From a bacterium (GTDB lineage Bacteria; Chloroflexota; Dormibacteria; UBA8260; Bog-877): 7,643 nucleotides of DNA. The position numbers and the translations under genes are program-made. Where the stretch lies: positions 1 through 7,643 of the forward strand of contig JAKAWF010000153.1 of assembly GCA_021817025.1 (NCBI GenBank). Reading direction: 5' to 3'. Shown one piece after another: positions 5,572-7,643 of this stretch; within the stretch, counting starts at the first letter, position 1, and every line of letters starts with the position of its first letter. The notes beneath the pieces are model-generated. The model ran no database searches. It saw nothing but the letters and a program-made list of their open reading frames with translations, and was not told where the DNA came from.

Positions 5572-5616
5572 GGAGCCGACGGTCAGATTCGAACTGACGG
5601 CCAGCTGTTTACAAAA
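5572..5616. repeat. tRNA-proximal att site (45-bp direct repeat)
   Basis: Perfect copy of 2222-2266. It overlaps the tRNA-Thr gene from its 3' end into the anticodon loop, so integration restored a complete tRNA. The likely strand-exchange zone is at or near the anticodon-loop end of the block (around 5608-5616), as for many tRNA-targeting tyrosine recombinases, but the exact crossover cannot be read. Confidence 0.9.
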
Positions 5617-5645
5617 CAGCTGCTCTACCACTGAGCTACGTCGGC
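5574..5645 (-). tRNA. tRNA-Thr (anticodon TGT)
   Basis: A complete cloverleaf can be folded. Acceptor stem GCCGACG/CGTCGGC (7 perfect pairs), D-arm GCTC-AGTGGTA-GAGC, anticodon arm GCTGT-TTTGTAA-ACAGC with anticodon TGT (reads ACA, Thr), 5-base variable loop, T-arm GTCAG-TTCGAAT-CTGAC, discriminator T at 5574. The CCA end is not fully encoded (CC then C). It lies 42 nt downstream of rlmB on the same strand and may share its transcript. Its 3' half is the integration target; the sequence downstream of its 3' end is element DNA, so any native terminator has been displaced. Confidence 0.96.
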
Positions 5646-5687
5646 CAGACACAGGCAGTATAGAAATCGACGCCCCCCGCTCTGACA

Positions 5688-6446
5688 TCAGCTGGTTGGG
5701 AAAGCGAAGTCGCGCTGTCTGGCCACCTCATAAAGCAGGATTGAGCCAGCCACCGCCGCATTGAGCGAGGCCACCATACCCCCCATCGGGATCGACACCA
5801 ACTGCTGGCAGCGCCTCCTGGTGAGCTGGCGCAACCCCTCCCCCTCGGATCCCACCACGATGGCCAGAGGTTGGCGCAGATCGACGAGGTCACTCTGAAC
5901 ACTGCCCCCCTGGTCAAGCCCTATCACCACCAGCCCAGCATCGCTCAGCTCCTGCAGCGTCTGGGCCAGGTTGACAACCCGAACCAACTGGAGATGCTCC
6001 AAGGCGCCGGCACTCGCCTTCACGGCAGCCGCGGACGCGGGCGCCGTGCGGTGCTTCGGGAGCACCATCGCGTGTACTCCCAGGGCCTCAGCGGTCCGGG
6101 CCAACGCCCCCAAGTTCTGCGGGTCCTGGACCCCATCCAGGCAGAGCACCAGGGGCGGCCAGCCGGGCGAGGCTTCCCCCACCAGCCGACGCAGGAACTC
6201 CATCCCGGGGAGCTGGCGGATGTCAAAGTAGGCGGCGATGCCCTGGTGGTGCTCGGTGTGGGCAACATCACCCAGCTGCGACCTTGGCACTATCTCGGGG
6301 AAGATACCCGCGGCCCGGGCGGCGCCGACAATCTCGGCCACCCGCGAATCCCGCGAGAGTTCCTGAGCCAGCAGGAGCCGCCGCAGACGTCTCCCAGCCC
6401 GCAGAGCCTCCAAGACCGGATTGCGTCCGTAGAGGACCTCCGGCAT
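5688..6446 (-). CDS. rlmB: 23S rRNA (guanosine-2'-O-)-methyltransferase RlmB / TrmH-family SPOUT enzyme
   Basis: Transfers a methyl group from S-adenosylmethionine to a ribose 2'-OH; the E. coli relative modifies G2251 in the 23S rRNA P-loop. 252 aa, close to E. coli RlmB (243 aa). The N-terminal substrate-binding domain starts MPEVLYGRNPVLEALRAGRR and ends near HHQGIAAYF (67-73). The SpoU domain follows with motif 1 DPQNLGALART (108-118), motif 2 IVVGSEGEGL (196-205) and motif 3 SIPMGGMVASLNAAVA (218-233), the segments forming the knotted SAM site. ATG 6444-6446 is chosen because homology begins there and it overlaps the cysS stop (TGATG), a sign of translational coupling; an upstream in-frame extension would lie inside cysS and is low-complexity. 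The Arg-rich N-terminal tail of many actinobacterial homologues is absent. Confidence 0.95.
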   Translation of the reverse strand: MPEVLYGRNPVLEALRAGRRLRRLLLAQELSRDSRVAEIVGAARAAGIFPEIVPRSQLGDVAHTEHHQGIAAYFDIRQLPGMEFLRRLVGEASPGWPPLVLCLDGVQDPQNLGALARTAEALGVHAMVLPKHRTAPASAAAVKASAGALEHLQLVRVVNLAQTLQELSDAGLVVIGLDQGGSVQSDLVDLRQPLAIVVGSEGEGLRQLTRRRCQQLVSIPMGGMVASLNAAVAGSILLYEVARQRDFAFPTS

Positions 6447-7643
6447 CAGATGCGATGCCAGCGACTTCCGTCCTTGGTGTCCTCCACCTGGATCCCTCGC
6501 TCCAGCAGCTGATCGCGCAGCTGGTCCGATCGTGCGAAGTCGTGATCGCGGCGGGCCTGGGCACGGTTCGCCAACAGCTGGGACTCCGCCTCCGTCAACC
6601 GCTCCTCCACCGCCGCCCGGCGCTGGATCACCCCAAGACGGCTGTCGACCGACCGGAGCACCTCCAGCGCCGCCCGGCATCCTTGTCCACCCGCTTGACC
6701 GAGGTCCAGGAGCCGGTTCCCGTCCCTCAGTAGGTCGAAGATGACGGCCATGCCATCGGGCAGGTTCAGGTCATCGTCCAGAGCGGCTTCGAACAGGCCC
6801 AGCGCCCGCTTCGCCTGCACCGCCAGGGGATCCTCGGTGTGCCGACCCGGGAGCGTGTCGGACAACCCCTCCTGGCATCGCCGCCAGAAGTTGACCAAGC
6901 GCTCGACATCCTTCTCAGCCGGGGTGAGCCATTCCTCCTGGAACTGCAGGCGATGCCGGTAGTGGGCCCCGGTCAGGAGCAGGTAGCGGACCGCCAGGGG
7001 ATCATGACCACGCTCCATCAGCGCCGAGAGGGTCACGAAGTTGCCCAGTGATTTGGCCATCTTGCCGCCCGCCACCACGAGATGCTCGGGATGGAACCAG
7101 TACTTCACGAAACCCTTGCCGGTGGCGGCCTCAGACTGGGCGATCTCGTTCTCGTGATGGGGAAACTTGTTGTCGACCCCACCGCAGTGGAGGTCGAACG
7201 ACTCCCCCAGCTTGTCCATCGACATGGCCGAGCATTCGATGTGCCACCCCGGTCTACCCCATCCGAAGGGCGAGGGCCACGCGGCCAGGTCGCCCTCTTG
7301 CCCCTTCTTCCAGAGCACGAAGTCCCTGACCGCCTCCTTGGACTCGTACTCGTCGGCGTCGATACGTCCGCTGGCACCCGCGACCAGGCCCTCGGTGTCG
7401 AGGCGGGACAGCCGTCCATAGGTGGGAAAGGAGCTGATCCGGAAGTACACCGAGCCCTCAGTCATGTAGGCATGGCCGTTGTCGATCAGCCGCTGCACCA
7501 GCGCGATCATCTGGGGGATGTACTCGGTGGCGCGGGGATGGAACCCGGCCGGCTCGATGCCGAGTCGATCCAGGTCCTGCAGAAAAGCCTCCAAGTACGG
7601 CTTGGTGAACTCCTCCAGGCTGAGCTTGGCGGCGACGGCCTTG
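6446..7643 (-). CDS. cysS: Cysteinyl-tRNA synthetase (5' end beyond window)
   Basis: Class I aminoacyl-tRNA synthetase that charges tRNA-Cys with cysteine in the cytoplasm. The C-terminal 398 codons are visible and the frame stays open to the right edge (…KLSLEEFTKPYLEAFLQDLDRLG). Visible motifs: GWHIECSAM with a zinc-ligand Cys, HCGGVDNKFPHHENE with the zinc-ligand His and Glu, and the ATP-loop signature KMAKSLGNF, a variant of KMSKS. Spacing between these matches E. coli CysS exactly, which implies about 72 residues missing at the N-terminus, including the HIGH-type motif and the first zinc Cys. The C-terminal anticodon-binding part ends HDFARSDQLRDQLLERGIQVEDTKDGSRWHRI, the usual family ending. 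The TGA stop overlaps the rlmB start. No sign of damage. Confidence 0.97.
   Translation of the reverse strand, partial: KAVAAKLSLEEFTKPYLEAFLQDLDRLGIEPAGFHPRATEYIPQMIALVQRLIDNGHAYMTEGSVYFRISSFPTYGRLSRLDTEGLVAGASGRIDADEYESKEAVRDFVLWKKGQEGDLAAWPSPFGWGRPGWHIECSAMSMDKLGESFDLHCGGVDNKFPHHENEIAQSEAATGKGFVKYWFHPEHLVVAGGKMAKSLGNFVTLSALMERGHDPLAVRYLLLTGAHYRHRLQFQEEWLTPAEKDVERLVNFWRRCQEGLSDTLPGRHTEDPLAVQAKRALGLFEAALDDDLNLPDGMAVIFDLLRDGNRLLDLGQAGGQGCRAALEVLRSVDSRLGVIQRRAAVEERLTEAESQLLANRAQARRDHDFARSDQLRDQLLERGIQVEDTKDGSRWHRI

Larger units (their letters stand above)
2222..5616. mobile_element. Small defective integrated element at tRNA-Thr (about 3.35 kb)
   Basis: Delimited by perfect 45-bp direct repeats, the right one being the 3' half of an intact tRNA-Thr gene. 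Contents from left: att core, arm-like repeats, a lone DnaA-like box, the DUF2283 and DUF4258 genes, an integrase remnant split by an IS, arm-like repeats, att core. Without the IS and one att copy it would be only about 1.4 kb. It has two intact att ends and arm sites but no functional recombinase, the layout known for cis-mobilisable or satellite elements. The intact integrase gene lies just outside its left end. Confidence 0.75.

Noticed and set aside
5871..6512. 213-codon open frame on the plus strand opposite rlmB/cysS
   Set aside because: Antisense to two conserved genes; composition is that of a shadow frame.
6447..6680. In-frame upstream extension of rlmB by 78 codons (Gly/Pro-rich)
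   Set aside because: It lies wholly inside the end of cysS, is low complexity, and RlmB homology starts exactly at ATG 6446, which overlaps the cysS stop.

Overview
This is a GC-rich bacterial window. Gene content and order suggest an actinobacterium-like chromosome: cysS, then rlmB, then a threonine tRNA on one strand, plus integrases of the actinobacterial phage/ICE type. The phylum is an inference from gene order and protein style, not a measured placement.

Right part (about 5574-7643, minus strand) is the conserved chromosomal backbone. It holds the C-terminal ~398 codons of cysteinyl-tRNA synthetase (cysS, cut by the window edge), overlapped by one base (TGATG) with the 23S rRNA 2'-O-methyltransferase gene rlmB. 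A complete tRNA-Thr(TGT) gene follows 42 nt downstream. All three serve translation.

Middle part (2222-5616) is a small integrated element of about 3.35 kb sitting at the 3' half of that tRNA gene. It is bounded by perfect 45-bp direct repeats: one is the tRNA 3' half (5572-5616), the other a detached copy (2222-2266). Inside each repeat lie clusters of 10-bp direct repeats (consensus near TGACTGCAAC) that look like integrase arm-type sites. The cargo is a DUF4258 + DUF2283 gene pair (a possible toxin-antitoxin-like module) and the C-terminal half of a tyrosine recombinase. That recombinase is broken by an IS1634-family insertion sequence (3411-5327) with perfect 22-bp terminal inverted repeats. 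The element therefore has no working integrase of its own.

Left part (1-2221) appears to be a second unit abutting the first at the shared att site. It has an intact tyrosine integrase (987-2210, plus strand) whose stop codon lies 11 bp from the 45-bp repeat. It also has a roughly 620-bp stretch with strong inverted repeats but no convincing gene, and, running off the left edge on the minus strand, the start of a lipoprotein gene (1-287). The far end of this unit is not in the window.

The layout reads as tandem accretion at a tRNA-Thr gene: chromosome - tRNA/att - defective element - att - second element with live integrase. The second element's integrase could plausibly act on the defective neighbour in trans.
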